Numbered from the stretch's first letter, positions 1-6,311 are shown. The stretch is 7,645 bases of DNA from JAAYUK01 sp035319145 (GCA_035319145.1 DATHDH010000021.1:1-7645); one strand, 5' to 3'. The notes: generated by a model from the letters alone, not told the origin. Numbers and translations: made by a program.

Positions 1-284
1 CAGAAGACCGGGAGAATTTTATCTACCGGCCGTCGGTTGATGCGCTCGGACTTTCGGTCGCCGAACTTTTTCCTGGCCGGGCACTCGGCGTTATGCTGAC
101 AGGAATGGGAAATGACGGCCTCAAGGGGTTTACCGCTTTGAAGAAAAGCGGAAGCCGTATATTTGCGCAGAATGAGGAGTCGTGTGTCGTATACGGCATG
201 CCCAAGGCGGTAGTCGATGCCGGTCTTGTGGACAAGGTTTTGCCTCTTGATGAGATAGCCGGCGAAATAATTAATTCTGTCTGA
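1..284 (+). CDS. cheB: Chemotaxis response-regulator methylesterase CheB, C-terminal part only
   Basis: The reading frame begins at base 3 and stops with TGA at 282-284; about 93 C-terminal residues are visible and the receiver domain and most of the esterase domain lie upstream of the window. CheB removes methyl groups from glutamates of chemoreceptors (and can deamidate glutamines) in the cytoplasm, resetting adaptation. What shows it: YRPSVDALGLSVAEL followed by GVMLTGMGNDG, the strongly conserved block carrying the third catalytic residue, an Asp whose codon is at 114-116, then QNEESCVVYGMPKAV, another CheB signature, and a typical ending in which a leucine-rich helix follows VLPLDEI. The catalytic Ser and His are outside the window, so activity cannot be judged fully. 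The next gene starts 63 bases later with no terminator visible between them, so co-transcription is likely (inference). Confidence 0.95.
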   Translation, partial: EDRENFIYRPSVDALGLSVAELFPGRALGVMLTGMGNDGLKGFTALKKSGSRIFAQNEESCVVYGMPKAVVDAGLVDKVLPLDEIAGEIINSV

Positions 285-347
285 GATCGGGACGGCCTGC
301 ATGGAGCCGCTGTACCGGTTTCCCACATATTTTTATCGGAGGTGCAC

Positions 348-1190
348 ATGAAAGAAGAGATACTCGAAAAGATTATCCTTGAGACCGTGGATATCCCGAG
401 TTTGCCGCCCATAGCGATGAAGGTGCTGCAGCTTATTAACGACGACTATTCTTCGATTAAGGAGCTTGAAAAGATAATCGGCCGTGATCAGGCATTCTCT
501 GCGCGGTTGCTGCGCATTGCAAATTCACCGTATTACGGGCGGGATCGCAGCATCAACACCATTTCGACAGGTATTCTCATAATTGGATTCAATACGATGA
601 AATCGCTCGTGGTCGCGGCATCGCTGAAAGACCTCCACAGGAAATTCGGTCTTTTCGAGCAGCGTTTGTGGGAGCATAGCCTCGGCGTTTCAATCGCTGC
701 GTCCATCCTCGCGAACGAGACGCAGATGCTTTCGGCTGAGGAAGCGATGGTCGGCGGACTGATTCATGATGTGGGGAAGACGATACTCAACAACTCAATG
801 CCGGAATCCTATGCTGTCATTGTCGAGCGCGTGTATGAGAGCGGGGCGCAATTCCACGAAGTTGAACTTGAGATGCTCGGGTTTACCCACTGCAACGTCG
901 GCGGCCTTATCGCGCGCAAGTGGAAGCTTCCTGAAGCACTTGAGGCTGCTGCGGAGATGCATCACACGACCGATTTCAGCGGCGTGTCGGACAAGGGGCT
1001 TGAAAAACTTTGCAAGGTCATCACAGTAGCTGATGCGATGGCCGTAAAGCTGGGAATCGGCTTGCGCCGCCCTATGGCGGAACGCGCGGTTCCGTTTGAA
1101 CTTCTGGGCATGAGCGCCGGCAAGTACGTTGCCATTGAAGAGCTCTTCAAGAAGACCTTTGCGGAGCAGAAGGCACAGCTGCTCGACTAG
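348..1190 (+). CDS. HDOD domain signal-transduction protein
   Basis: A 280-residue cytoplasmic protein that is essentially one HDOD domain (residues about 10-210) plus a C-terminal helical tail. Seen: the HDOD opening DIPSLPPIAMKVLQLI, the stretch DQAFSARLLRIANSPYYG, and GILIIGFNTMKSLVV. It also keeps histidines and aspartates typical of the wider HD superfamily: H110, H140-D141 in GLIHDVGK, H181, H205-H206 and D229. No receiver, EAL or GGDEF domain is attached. The ATG at 348 is preferred over the in-frame GTG at 342 because GGAGG at 338-342 gives a 5-base spacing and the GTG overlaps it. HDOD proteins often act as adaptors in signalling, motility and c-di-GMP networks, and several sit beside chemotaxis genes. 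Its position straight after cheB suggests a role in motility or chemotaxis control, but the partner and any catalytic activity are unknown. Confidence 0.9.
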   Translation: MKEEILEKIILETVDIPSLPPIAMKVLQLINDDYSSIKELEKIIGRDQAFSARLLRIANSPYYGRDRSINTISTGILIIGFNTMKSLVVAASLKDLHRKFGLFEQRLWEHSLGVSIAASILANETQMLSAEEAMVGGLIHDVGKTILNNSMPESYAVIVERVYESGAQFHEVELEMLGFTHCNVGGLIARKWKLPEALEAAAEMHHTTDFSGVSDKGLEKLCKVITVADAMAVKLGIGLRRPMAERAVPFELLGMSAGKYVAIEELFKKTFAEQKAQLLD

Positions 1191-1261
1191 TCAGGTCATT
1201 TGCATATACACTAACCGTGGCTATGTTTTAATCGGAAAAAGACGGTGGGGATGAGCGAAGC

Positions 1262-1462
1262 ATGGCACTGGACGATAACATTCAGGATATTCATCGTGTG
1301 GGCGGCATCCGGGGCACCGGTACCGGGTACGTCTTCCCGCGTGTTCGGTTAACGCGGAAGGGCCGGCGTCGGGAGGCTGCTGAAGAAGAAACCGGCGAGG
1401 AACGCCAGAAACAGGAGCCGGAGTCCTCCGACGGCAAGAAACACATCGATGTAACGGCATAA
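1262..1462 (+). CDS. Small unrecognised protein upstream of the flagellar rod operon
   Basis: An ATG-to-TAA frame of 66 residues that I do not recognise. The N-terminal third is mixed (LDDNIQDIHRVGGIRGTG, then YVFPRVRLTRKGRRR). The middle is highly charged and rich in Glu, Lys, Arg and Gln, and the end is KKHIDVTA. There is no signal peptide or membrane segment, and it looks largely disordered. Evidence that it is real: an open frame in the gap between HDOD and flgF, third codon positions richer in G and C, and a GGTGGGG sequence at 1244-1250, though 11 bases from the ATG is long for a ribosome-binding site. A competing ATG at 1251 gives only 33 residues in another frame. The overlapping minus-strand frame (1221-1460) is Arg/Pro/Cys-rich and looks like a shadow. 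If real, its place suggests a flagellum-linked accessory protein; this is inference only. Confidence 0.5.
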   Translation: MALDDNIQDIHRVGGIRGTGTGYVFPRVRLTRKGRRREAAEEETGEERQKQEPESSDGKKHIDVTA

Positions 1463-1499
1463 TTTTCCTACTTCTCTTCCATCAATTCCTTTCCCCTTT
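1458..1499 (+). other. G-free pyrimidine-rich tract (possible Rho loading site)
   Basis: Forty-two consecutive + strand bases without any G, mostly C and T, lie at the very end of and just after the small ORF. No hairpin terminator is visible downstream of the HDOD gene or the small ORF. A C-rich, G-poor, unstructured RNA is the usual character of Rho utilisation sites, so this could end transcription coming from cheB/HDOD before the flgF promoter. This is an inference from composition alone. Confidence 0.25.
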
Positions 1500-1514
1500 G
1501 TCTGATTATCTTCT

Positions 1515-1566
1515 GCTGACGAGATACAAAACAAAAGCAATTCGTTGTCAGCCCCCGTCCGTCAGG
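1515..1566 (+). promoter_or_regulatory. Candidate activator-binding repeats upstream of the flgF promoter
   Basis: GCTGAC at 1515-1520 and GTCAGC at 1547-1552 form a 6-bp inverted repeat with centres 32 bases apart (about three helical turns), and a further GTCAGG lies at 1561-1566. They sit roughly 80-130 bases upstream of the predicted sigma-54 transcription start, the usual distance for enhancer-binding activators such as the flagellar regulators of the FlrC/FleQ/FlgR type. The motif does not match a binding site I can name, and short words like this recur by chance. Confidence 0.25.
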
Positions 1567-1620
1567 ATTTGCTCGCTCTGCAGCCGATCTTCTTGTTCAA
1601 TGTGCCGCAGAAAATTAGAC

Positions 1621-1636
1621 TGGCATCAATATTGCA
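1621..1636 (+). promoter_or_regulatory. Sigma-54 (-24/-12) promoter for the flgF operon
   Basis: TGGCAT at 1621-1626, five bases, then TTGCA at 1632-1636. The invariant GG (1622-1623) and GC (1634-1635) are exactly ten bases apart, as RpoN promoters require, and only the last base of the TGGCAC element differs (T for C, a common variant). Transcription would start near 1647, leaving a leader of roughly 28 bases before the flgF ATG. It lies in the only sizeable non-coding gap before the rod and ring genes. RpoN control of middle flagellar genes is well known in many Gram-negative bacteria and requires an enhancer-binding activator, which is not in this window. Confidence 0.8.
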
Positions 1637-1674
1637 AACGACTTCTGATATGTCAGTATATTTCAGGGGGCTTT

Positions 1675-2424
1675 ATGTATAAGGGTATGTACATTGCCGC
1701 GTCCGGTGCATTGCAGCGTTCGCAGGAGATGGATACAATCGCAAACAACCTCGCAAATGTCAATACGAACGGATTCAAGCGCAACAAACAATCAGCCAGG
1801 TTCTACCCGGTCCTTGAGGGAACCGCCCGGCAGAGTTCAGCGCTCTATCCGAACGCACGCGGTATGACTTCGGCAGGCACTTTTGCCATCGATACCGCGC
1901 CGGGAGCATATCAGTTTACCGGGAATCCGCTTGATCTTGCATTAAGCGGGGATACCTTTTTCGCGGTAGAAAAGAATGGCACGACATTTTATACGCGAAG
2001 CGGCAATTTCACGCTTGATCGCGAAGGATTTGTCTCGACGCAGGACGGATATAAGCTTGTCGATCGCGGCAATCAACCGATTGTCATCGATAACACGGAG
2101 GGCGCGGTCAGCGTTTCCGGGGACGGGATCATCTATCTGCTGAACGTGCAGCAGAAATCCAATACGCTGGTGGCTGAGATTAAGATTACAAAACTTGCCG
2201 ACATTCAGCATGCCGGCGGATCACTGTATACCGGAACAGAGGTAGAAACAACCGATTTTGATGTTTCGCAGGGTGTTGTGGAGCGCTCCAATGTCAGTCC
2301 AGTCAGTGAAACCATCGCCATGATTAACGCTCAGCGGCAGTTCGAGATGGCGCAGAAAGTGGTTCAGAATTTTGATGAACTCGCTCAGAAAGCATTATCC
2401 GCTCTGGCGAGTGTCACGGCATAG
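1675..2424 (+). CDS. flgF: Flagellar basal-body rod protein FlgF (proximal rod)
   Basis: A 249-residue secreted rod subunit, close to the usual length of about 250. It is exported through the flagellar type III apparatus, has no cleavable signal peptide, and builds the proximal rod in the periplasm. Seen: the N-terminal rod/hook signature with NNLANVNTNGFK (residues 24-35), the central SGDTFFAV and YTRSGNFTLD (106-115), and the C-terminal FlgF/FlgG coiled-coil segment QGVVERSNVSPV then AQRQFEMAQKVVQ (about 199-241). It differs from the following FlgG by lacking the insert after the N-terminal helix. The start at 1675 is chosen because AGGGGG at 1665-1670 precedes it and the family begins with MYKG. 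The frame stays open back to 1498, but that extension is Cys-rich, unlike the family, and runs across the sigma-54 promoter. It is the first gene of a tightly packed rod/ring operon, 8 bases before flgG. Confidence 0.95.
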   Translation: MYKGMYIAASGALQRSQEMDTIANNLANVNTNGFKRNKQSARFYPVLEGTARQSSALYPNARGMTSAGTFAIDTAPGAYQFTGNPLDLALSGDTFFAVEKNGTTFYTRSGNFTLDREGFVSTQDGYKLVDRGNQPIVIDNTEGAVSVSGDGIIYLLNVQQKSNTLVAEIKITKLADIQHAGGSLYTGTEVETTDFDVSQGVVERSNVSPVSETIAMINAQRQFEMAQKVVQNFDELAQKALSALASVTA

Positions 2425-2432
2425 GGGGAATC

Positions 2433-3221
2433 ATGATTCGTTCTCTTTTTACAGCGGCAACCGGCATGGAAACGCAATCGCTGAATGTGGATGTTATTTC
2501 GAACAATCTCGCAAACGTCAATACGACGGGTTACAAGAAATCGAGGGCTGAATTTCAGGACCTCCTCTACCAGACGGCACGAACGCCGGGAGCAACATCG
2601 TCCGAGGGGAACCAATACCCGGCCGGCATCCAGGTGGGACTCGGCGCCCGTCCGGTAGCCATTCAAAAGATATTTACGCAGGGGGATTTTGTGACTACCG
2701 GCAACACCCTCGATCTCGTCATAGAGGGAGACGGTTTCTTTCAGGTGACAAGACCTGACGGGACCATAGCCTATTCGCGCGCCGGTTCGTTCAAGCTCGA
2801 TAAAGACGGTCGTATTGTGAACGGCGACGGGTATCCGCTCGAACCGGCGATTACTGTGCCGAGCGATACGACCAATATCACCATCAGCACCGACGGGATT
2901 ATAACGATTTTGGAGGCCGGGAATACGACTCCGGTTCAGCTCGGCACCATCGAGATCTCGCGATTTACCAATCCGGCCGGTCTGCTGGCTATCGGAAAGA
3001 ATTTATTTCTAGAAACCGACGCATCGGGAAGTCCGATAACGGGAACTCCCGCAACGGAAGGCAGGGGAACCATTCAGCAGGGCTTTCTCGAGAATTCCAA
3101 TGTGAATGTGGTCGAAGAGCTTGCCAACCTGATCATTGCGCAGAGGGCCTTCGATGCGAACTCGAAGTCGGTCCAGACATCTGATGAAATGCTCCAGACC
3201 ACCATTGCACTGAAACGATAG
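2433..3221 (+). CDS. flgG: Flagellar basal-body rod protein FlgG (distal rod)
   Basis: A 262-residue protein, close to the usual FlgG length of about 260, which forms the distal rod (drive shaft) passing through the P and L rings. It is exported by the flagellar type III apparatus without a cleaved signal. Seen: LFTAATGMETQSLNVDVISN at the N terminus, NNLANVNTTGYKK (24-36), then the FlgG-specific insert YQTARTPGATSSEGNQYPAG (46-65), a segment tied to the straight, stiff rod in Salmonella. The core carries EGDGFFQVTRPDG, and the C-terminal helix has IIAQRAFDANSKSVQTSDEM (234-253). GGGGGA just before the ATG serves as the ribosome-binding site. It is paralogous to flgF, and the two genes share near-identical DNA around the NNLANVNT codons. 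The downstream flgA begins on the base after the stop codon. Confidence 0.97.
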   Translation: MIRSLFTAATGMETQSLNVDVISNNLANVNTTGYKKSRAEFQDLLYQTARTPGATSSEGNQYPAGIQVGLGARPVAIQKIFTQGDFVTTGNTLDLVIEGDGFFQVTRPDGTIAYSRAGSFKLDKDGRIVNGDGYPLEPAITVPSDTTNITISTDGIITILEAGNTTPVQLGTIEISRFTNPAGLLAIGKNLFLETDASGSPITGTPATEGRGTIQQGFLENSNVNVVEELANLIIAQRAFDANSKSVQTSDEMLQTTIALKR

Positions 3222-3932
3222 ATGAAACGATCTGTTTCCATAATTCTTTGCTGTATGCTGACACTGATTGTTGCGTGTGCCGTGGCGGATGCGGCGACCC
3301 TGCGCGATGAGGTCATCGGGCGGCTTGCCGAGGAAGTTCGGTCTCTGGTTCCCGGAGAAAGCGAACTCCAGAATGTTCAATTCCTCCAGGGTGAAGAGTT
3401 GCTTTCATCGAACGGAATATACGGAATCAGTTCAATAGGAATGACCGGATACACCGGAAAACAGCGTGTTCAGTATCGCCTTGAGCTTACCGATCGGCAG
3501 GGGAAGAAGGAGACTGTCCTTGCAGATGTGACCTATGATTCCCTAATCGAGCTCTTCGTTACTGCACATGCCTTGGCCAAGGGCAGCATTGTGAATGAAA
3601 CGGATTTCCAGGCGGTCAGACAGCGCGGATCGAGAATGCCGAGCGGCGCCGTGTTGAATCGCAGCGAAATAGTCGGAAAAACTGTACGTATCAATCTTTC
3701 GGAAGGATTAGTCCTTAAGAGGGACCATTTCTTTGTGGCCGGATTGGTCAAACGCGGGACAAAGGTCAGGATCGAAATAGAAAATGAGAGCGGCTTGATG
3801 CTGGTGTCTGCGAAGGGTATTCTGCGTTCCGACGGCACCGTCGGCTCTACGGTCCGTGTTTTCTGCGAGACATCACGAAAGGAAGTCATGGGAGTTCTGA
3901 TCTCCCGCGATACGGTGAAGATGAGAACATGA
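3222..3932 (+). CDS. flgA: Flagellar P-ring assembly chaperone FlgA
   Basis: A 236-residue periplasmic chaperone that assists FlgI polymerisation into the P-ring around the rod. Seen: a Sec signal peptide (KR, hydrophobic stretch 5-20, likely signal peptidase I cut after VADA at 24), a divergent N-terminal domain, then the SAF-like domain from about 113 with AHALAKGSIVNETDFQAVRQ, followed by VGKTVRINLSEGLVLKRDHF and a C-terminal beta domain ending in RDTVKM. Odd point: IVAC at 16-19 also fits a loose lipobox, although FlgA proteins are normally soluble and the VADA site looks better. The ATG directly follows the flgG stop (TAGATG) and no strong Shine-Dalgarno is visible, so its translation is probably coupled to flgG. 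The last bases overlap flgH by four (ATGA). Its place between rod genes and the two ring genes fits the role. Confidence 0.93.
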   Translation: MKRSVSIILCCMLTLIVACAVADAATLRDEVIGRLAEEVRSLVPGESELQNVQFLQGEELLSSNGIYGISSIGMTGYTGKQRVQYRLELTDRQGKKETVLADVTYDSLIELFVTAHALAKGSIVNETDFQAVRQRGSRMPSGAVLNRSEIVGKTVRINLSEGLVLKRDHFFVAGLVKRGTKVRIEIENESGLMLVSAKGILRSDGTVGSTVRVFCETSRKEVMGVLISRDTVKMRT

Positions 3933-4657
3933 AAAAATGTCCTCTTATTCTTGTCGGCGCACTGCTTATCGGACTGCTGCTCAATGGCTGCAATGGTCTT
4001 AAGGAGGCGAAGGAGATCCGGGAAGCCCCGATGCCGCCGCGTTATTTTGAAACCAAGCAAAATGCCTCGCCTTCGACCGAAGGCTCGCTGTGGCATGAAC
4101 GGAAGTCTCTTTTCGTCGACAGTAAATCGAGCCAGGTCAACGATCTGGTTACGATTCTCATCACTGAAAAGACGACCGCGACAAAGAAGGCGACGACGAA
4201 TACCGCGGGAGACTCCAAGGCCGAGTATACGGTCAGCGATCTTTTTAATGCCGACCTCGATTTCGGACTGCAAAAGTTCCCACTGATCAAGGACCAGTAC
4301 TCTGCCGGCAAGCTGTTTGCGCCGCATGCGAAAGGGTCGAGCTCATCGGCATATAAAGGCTCGGGAGACACCGCCCGACAGGGCACGCTCACCGCGACCA
4401 TCACCGCCAAGGTTATCGAGGTCCTGCCGAACGGTAATCTGGTGCTCGAATCCAGGAAGGAAATTATCCTGAACAACGAAAAAGAAATAATCGTGCTGCG
4501 TGGCATCGTGCGTCCTGACGACATCAGCACGAACAATACCGTGCTTTCTCAATATGTGGCCGACGCCCAGATCTACATGGTCGGAGACGGAGTTATCAAT
4601 GATAAGCAATCGCCCGGCTGGCTCGTCCGTTTTCTGGACAGCATCTGGCCGTTCTAG
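3929..4657 (+). CDS. flgH: Flagellar L-ring lipoprotein FlgH
   Basis: A 242-residue outer-membrane lipoprotein forming the L-ring bushing through which the distal rod passes. Seen: a lipoprotein signal peptide with lipobox LNGC and the lipidated Cys at 21; the FlgH signature SLWHERKSLFVDSKSSQVND (53-72) continuing to LVTILITEKTTATKKA; GTLTATITAKVIEVLPNGNL (152-171); the block IVRPDDISTNNTVLSQYVAD (193-212); and the family ending GWLVRFLDSIWPF. Length is in the usual range of about 220-240. The start codon overlaps the flgA stop (ATGA), indicating translational coupling. A strong internal Shine-Dalgarno-like AAGGAGG at 4001-4007 has no start codon at a suitable distance. Presence of an L-ring gene shows that the host has an outer membrane with an externally emerging flagellum. 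Confidence 0.97.
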   Translation: MKKCPLILVGALLIGLLLNGCNGLKEAKEIREAPMPPRYFETKQNASPSTEGSLWHERKSLFVDSKSSQVNDLVTILITEKTTATKKATTNTAGDSKAEYTVSDLFNADLDFGLQKFPLIKDQYSAGKLFAPHAKGSSSSAYKGSGDTARQGTLTATITAKVIEVLPNGNLVLESRKEIILNNEKEIIVLRGIVRPDDISTNNTVLSQYVADAQIYMVGDGVINDKQSPGWLVRFLDSIWPF

Positions 4658-4669
4658 GCAGGGAGAGGG

Positions 4670-5797
4670 ATGATGACGCGGACAAGGCAATGCGGTAAGT
4701 TCGCAGCTTTCTTATTCGGTGCAATGATTCTGTTGGGCTGGGCAGCTACCGCCTCGGCCGAGCGCATTAAAGATATCGCAAACTTCTCCGGTATCCGAGA
4801 GAACGAATTGATCGGGTATGGTCTGATTGTCGGGCTCAATGGGACGGGCGACAAGGACGGCACATACATCTACCAGCCGTTCGTCAACATGCTGCGCAAA
4901 ATGGGCGTTACGGTTAATTATGCTGATATTAAAGGGAAAACGAAAAATATCGCCGCCGTGGTCGTTACCGCTAAGCTCCCGACGAACATAAAACCCGGAG
5001 CCAAGGTGGATGTTACCGTCTCATCTGTCGGTGATGCAAAGAGTCTTCAGGGAGGCACCCTTATCATGACCCCTCTGAGCGGTCCGGATGAAAAGGTCTA
5101 TGCTGTTGCTCAAGGCCCGGTGTCTATCGGGGGTTTTGTAGCCGGAGGAGGCGGAAACACGACGATCAAGAATCATCCGAATGTCGGAACGATTCCGAAC
5201 GGGGCCATCGTAGAGCGTGAGGTGCCTGTGCTCCTGAACAATAAGGATCGCCTCACCCTGCTGCTTACCGGCCAGGATCTCACGACTGCAAAGAGGGTAG
5301 CAGAGCGGATCAACGAACAGTTCGGCAAATCGCTGGCCCGGGCGGACAATCCCTCGTCCGTCTCTGTTGACGTGCCGTCTTCGTACCGGGACCGCGTTGT
5401 GGAAATGATGGCGGCGATTGAGCAGCTAAGGGTAGATGTCGATGTGCCTGCAAGGGTTGTCGTCAATGAACGCACCGGGACGGTTGTCATAGGGGAGAAC
5501 GTCATTCTCAGCCCCGTGGCGCTTGCGCATGGCGGACTCACCATAGATATCAAGACCGATGTTCAGGTATCGCAACCCGGTCCGTTGGCACCGCGAAGTG
5601 CGGCCACTGTCGCTGTTCCGCAAACGGAAGTCAAGGCCGAGGAGAAGAAGATGTTTCTTACTCAAATAAAAGGTTCTACCATAGGAGACTTGGTCAAGGC
5701 CCTCAATACGCTTGGAGTTACTCCGAAGGATCTTGTAGCTATTCTTCAGGCTATCAAGACTGCCGGCAGCCTGAAAGCGGACTTGGTGATAATGTGA
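4670..5797 (+). CDS. flgI: Flagellar P-ring protein FlgI
   Basis: A 375-residue periplasmic protein, near the family norm of about 365-375, that assembles into the P-ring in the peptidoglycan layer with help from FlgA. Seen: a Sec signal peptide cut after ATASA (about residue 30), then the FlgI opening ERIKDIANFSGIRENELIGY and GLIVGLNGTGD, the NIAAVVVTAKLP and VDVTVSSVGDAKSLQGGTL blocks, LIMTPLSGPDEKVYAVAQG, PARVVVNERTGTVVIGENVI (260-279), and the ending LVKALNTLGVTPKDLVAILQ then KADLVIM. Two adjacent ATGs (4670, 4673) follow GGGAGAGGG at 4661-4669. The second has the more usual spacing from the ribosome-binding site and would drop one Met; the choice does not affect the mature protein. Its stop overlaps the candidate GTG start of the next gene. 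Confidence 0.97.
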   Translation: MMTRTRQCGKFAAFLFGAMILLGWAATASAERIKDIANFSGIRENELIGYGLIVGLNGTGDKDGTYIYQPFVNMLRKMGVTVNYADIKGKTKNIAAVVVTAKLPTNIKPGAKVDVTVSSVGDAKSLQGGTLIMTPLSGPDEKVYAVAQGPVSIGGFVAGGGGNTTIKNHPNVGTIPNGAIVEREVPVLLNNKDRLTLLLTGQDLTTAKRVAERINEQFGKSLARADNPSSVSVDVPSSYRDRVVEMMAAIEQLRVDVDVPARVVVNERTGTVVIGENVILSPVALAHGGLTIDIKTDVQVSQPGPLAPRSAATVAVPQTEVKAEEKKMFLTQIKGSTIGDLVKALNTLGVTPKDLVAILQAIKTAGSLKADLVIM

Positions 5798-6204
5798 TCC
5801 GCACGCCCTCAGTCAGCCAGTCAATAGTGACGCCTGAGACGCAAAAAAAGGGGCAAATGAATAATCCGGAGGTCGCGGCACGGCAGGTTGAAACGCTTTT
5901 CCTGAATGAACTGCTTAAGGTGATGTTCGAAAAGACCTCCTTCGGCAAGGGGAAAACCGTCTCTGCTCTCATGCCGGTCATAACGGGGCACATAGCCGAT
6001 TCTTTGGTTGAACGCGGAATCGGCATCAGCGAATTTATCCTGAAAAATCAATCCATGCACGCCTCATCTCGCTCGGGGAGCGGAACCTCAGATACGACTG
6101 AAACATCCATCAAACCCCTTCGTCGGGGGGGGGGCATTCAGTCACGGGCTGGTGCTCAGAAAATATCTCAGGGAGATGGAACGTCTATTTCACTATCAAT
6201 TTAG
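5794..6204 (+). CDS. flgJ: FlgJ-type rod-binding protein, single domain (no muramidase)
   Basis: A 136-residue protein whose core (about 24-87) matches the rod-binding domain found at the N terminus of FlgJ: PEVAARQVETLFLNELLKVM, then HIADSLVERGIGISEFILKN. It probably caps or scaffolds the growing rod in the periplasm. The C-terminal peptidoglycan hydrolase of enterobacterial FlgJ is absent, as in many other phyla, so a separate hydrolase would be needed to open the wall. The GTG at 5794 overlaps the flgI stop (GTGA) and suggests coupling; an in-frame ATG at 5857 with GGGG just upstream would give 115 residues and still keep the domain, so the start is uncertain. After residue 90 the protein becomes Ser/Thr/Gly-rich and low in complexity and crosses a run of ten Gs, so its true C-terminal end depends on that run's length. 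It is the last gene of the rod/ring operon. Confidence 0.85.
   Translation: MIRTPSVSQSIVTPETQKKGQMNNPEVAARQVETLFLNELLKVMFEKTSFGKGKTVSALMPVITGHIADSLVERGIGISEFILKNQSMHASSRSGSGTSDTTETSIKPLRRGGGIQSRAGAQKISQGDGTSISLSI
6125..6134 (+). repeat. Homopolymer run of ten Gs in the flgJ 3' end
   Basis: Ten uninterrupted Gs lie inside the flgJ coding region at codons 111-114, preceded by CCCC at 6116-6119 that could pair with part of it. As read, the frame ends at 6204. One G fewer would shift into a frame that stays open to 6352, and one G more would end at 6254. Such runs are prone to slippage and also to sequencing error; the window alone cannot separate these. Confidence 0.95.
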
Positions 6205-6291
6205 TCCCATCGGGCTATCGTTTGCGACAGCCTCATCATCATATTGTAAAATAGGGATTACAACAAAGGATGTCGGGAGGGAGGGGCGCCT

Positions 6292-6311
6292 GCTTCCTGC
6301 CGGAAGCTTTT
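6292..6311 (+). terminator. Candidate intrinsic terminator of the flgF-flgJ operon
   Basis: A perfect 6-bp stem, GCTTCC at 6292-6297 and GGAAGC at 6302-6307, with a 4-base loop TGCC and followed at once by TTTT (6308-6311). It lies 88 bases after the flgJ stop and just before the next promoter, the place expected for an operon end. The T run is short and the stem modest, so termination may be partial and some read-through into flgM is possible. Confidence 0.5.

Noticed and set aside
1199..1226. Possible sigma-70 promoter (TTGCAT, 16 bases, TATGTT) before the small ORF
   Set aside because: Both boxes match poorly (about 3/6 and 4/6), so it is no better than chance.
1221..1460. Minus-strand ORF of 79 residues opposite the small ORF
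   Set aside because: Its Arg/Pro/Cys-rich composition is what the antisense of a GC-rich gene gives; the plus-strand frame has the better composition and fits the direction of the operon.
1498..1674. In-frame 5' extension of flgF giving 59 extra residues
   Set aside because: The extension is Cys-rich, unlike any rod protein, spans the sigma-54 promoter, and flgF has a good ribosome-binding site and the family start MYKG at 1675.
1740..1775. DNA repeat between flgF and flgG around the NNLANVNT codons (second copy near 2498-2530)
   Set aside because: It is explained by shared ancestry of the two rod genes and strong conservation of that motif; no sign of a mobile element or recent recombination.
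4001..4007. Strong Shine-Dalgarno-like AAGGAGG inside flgH
   Set aside because: No start codon lies at a suitable distance downstream; it probably reflects the Lys-Glu-Ala codons.
3533..4327. Long minus-strand ORF of 264 residues across flgA and flgH
   Set aside because: It lies fully antisense to two well-recognised genes, shows no family features, and is typical of a shadow frame.
6222..6252. Possible sigma-70 promoter (TTGCGA, 19 bases, TAAAAT) after flgJ
   Set aside because: The spacer is too long and the transcript would meet the candidate terminator at 6292 within a few tens of bases.
6275..6286. GGGAGGGAGGGG as a possible G-quadruplex
   Set aside because: Only three G tracts occur close together, with no suitable fourth tract.
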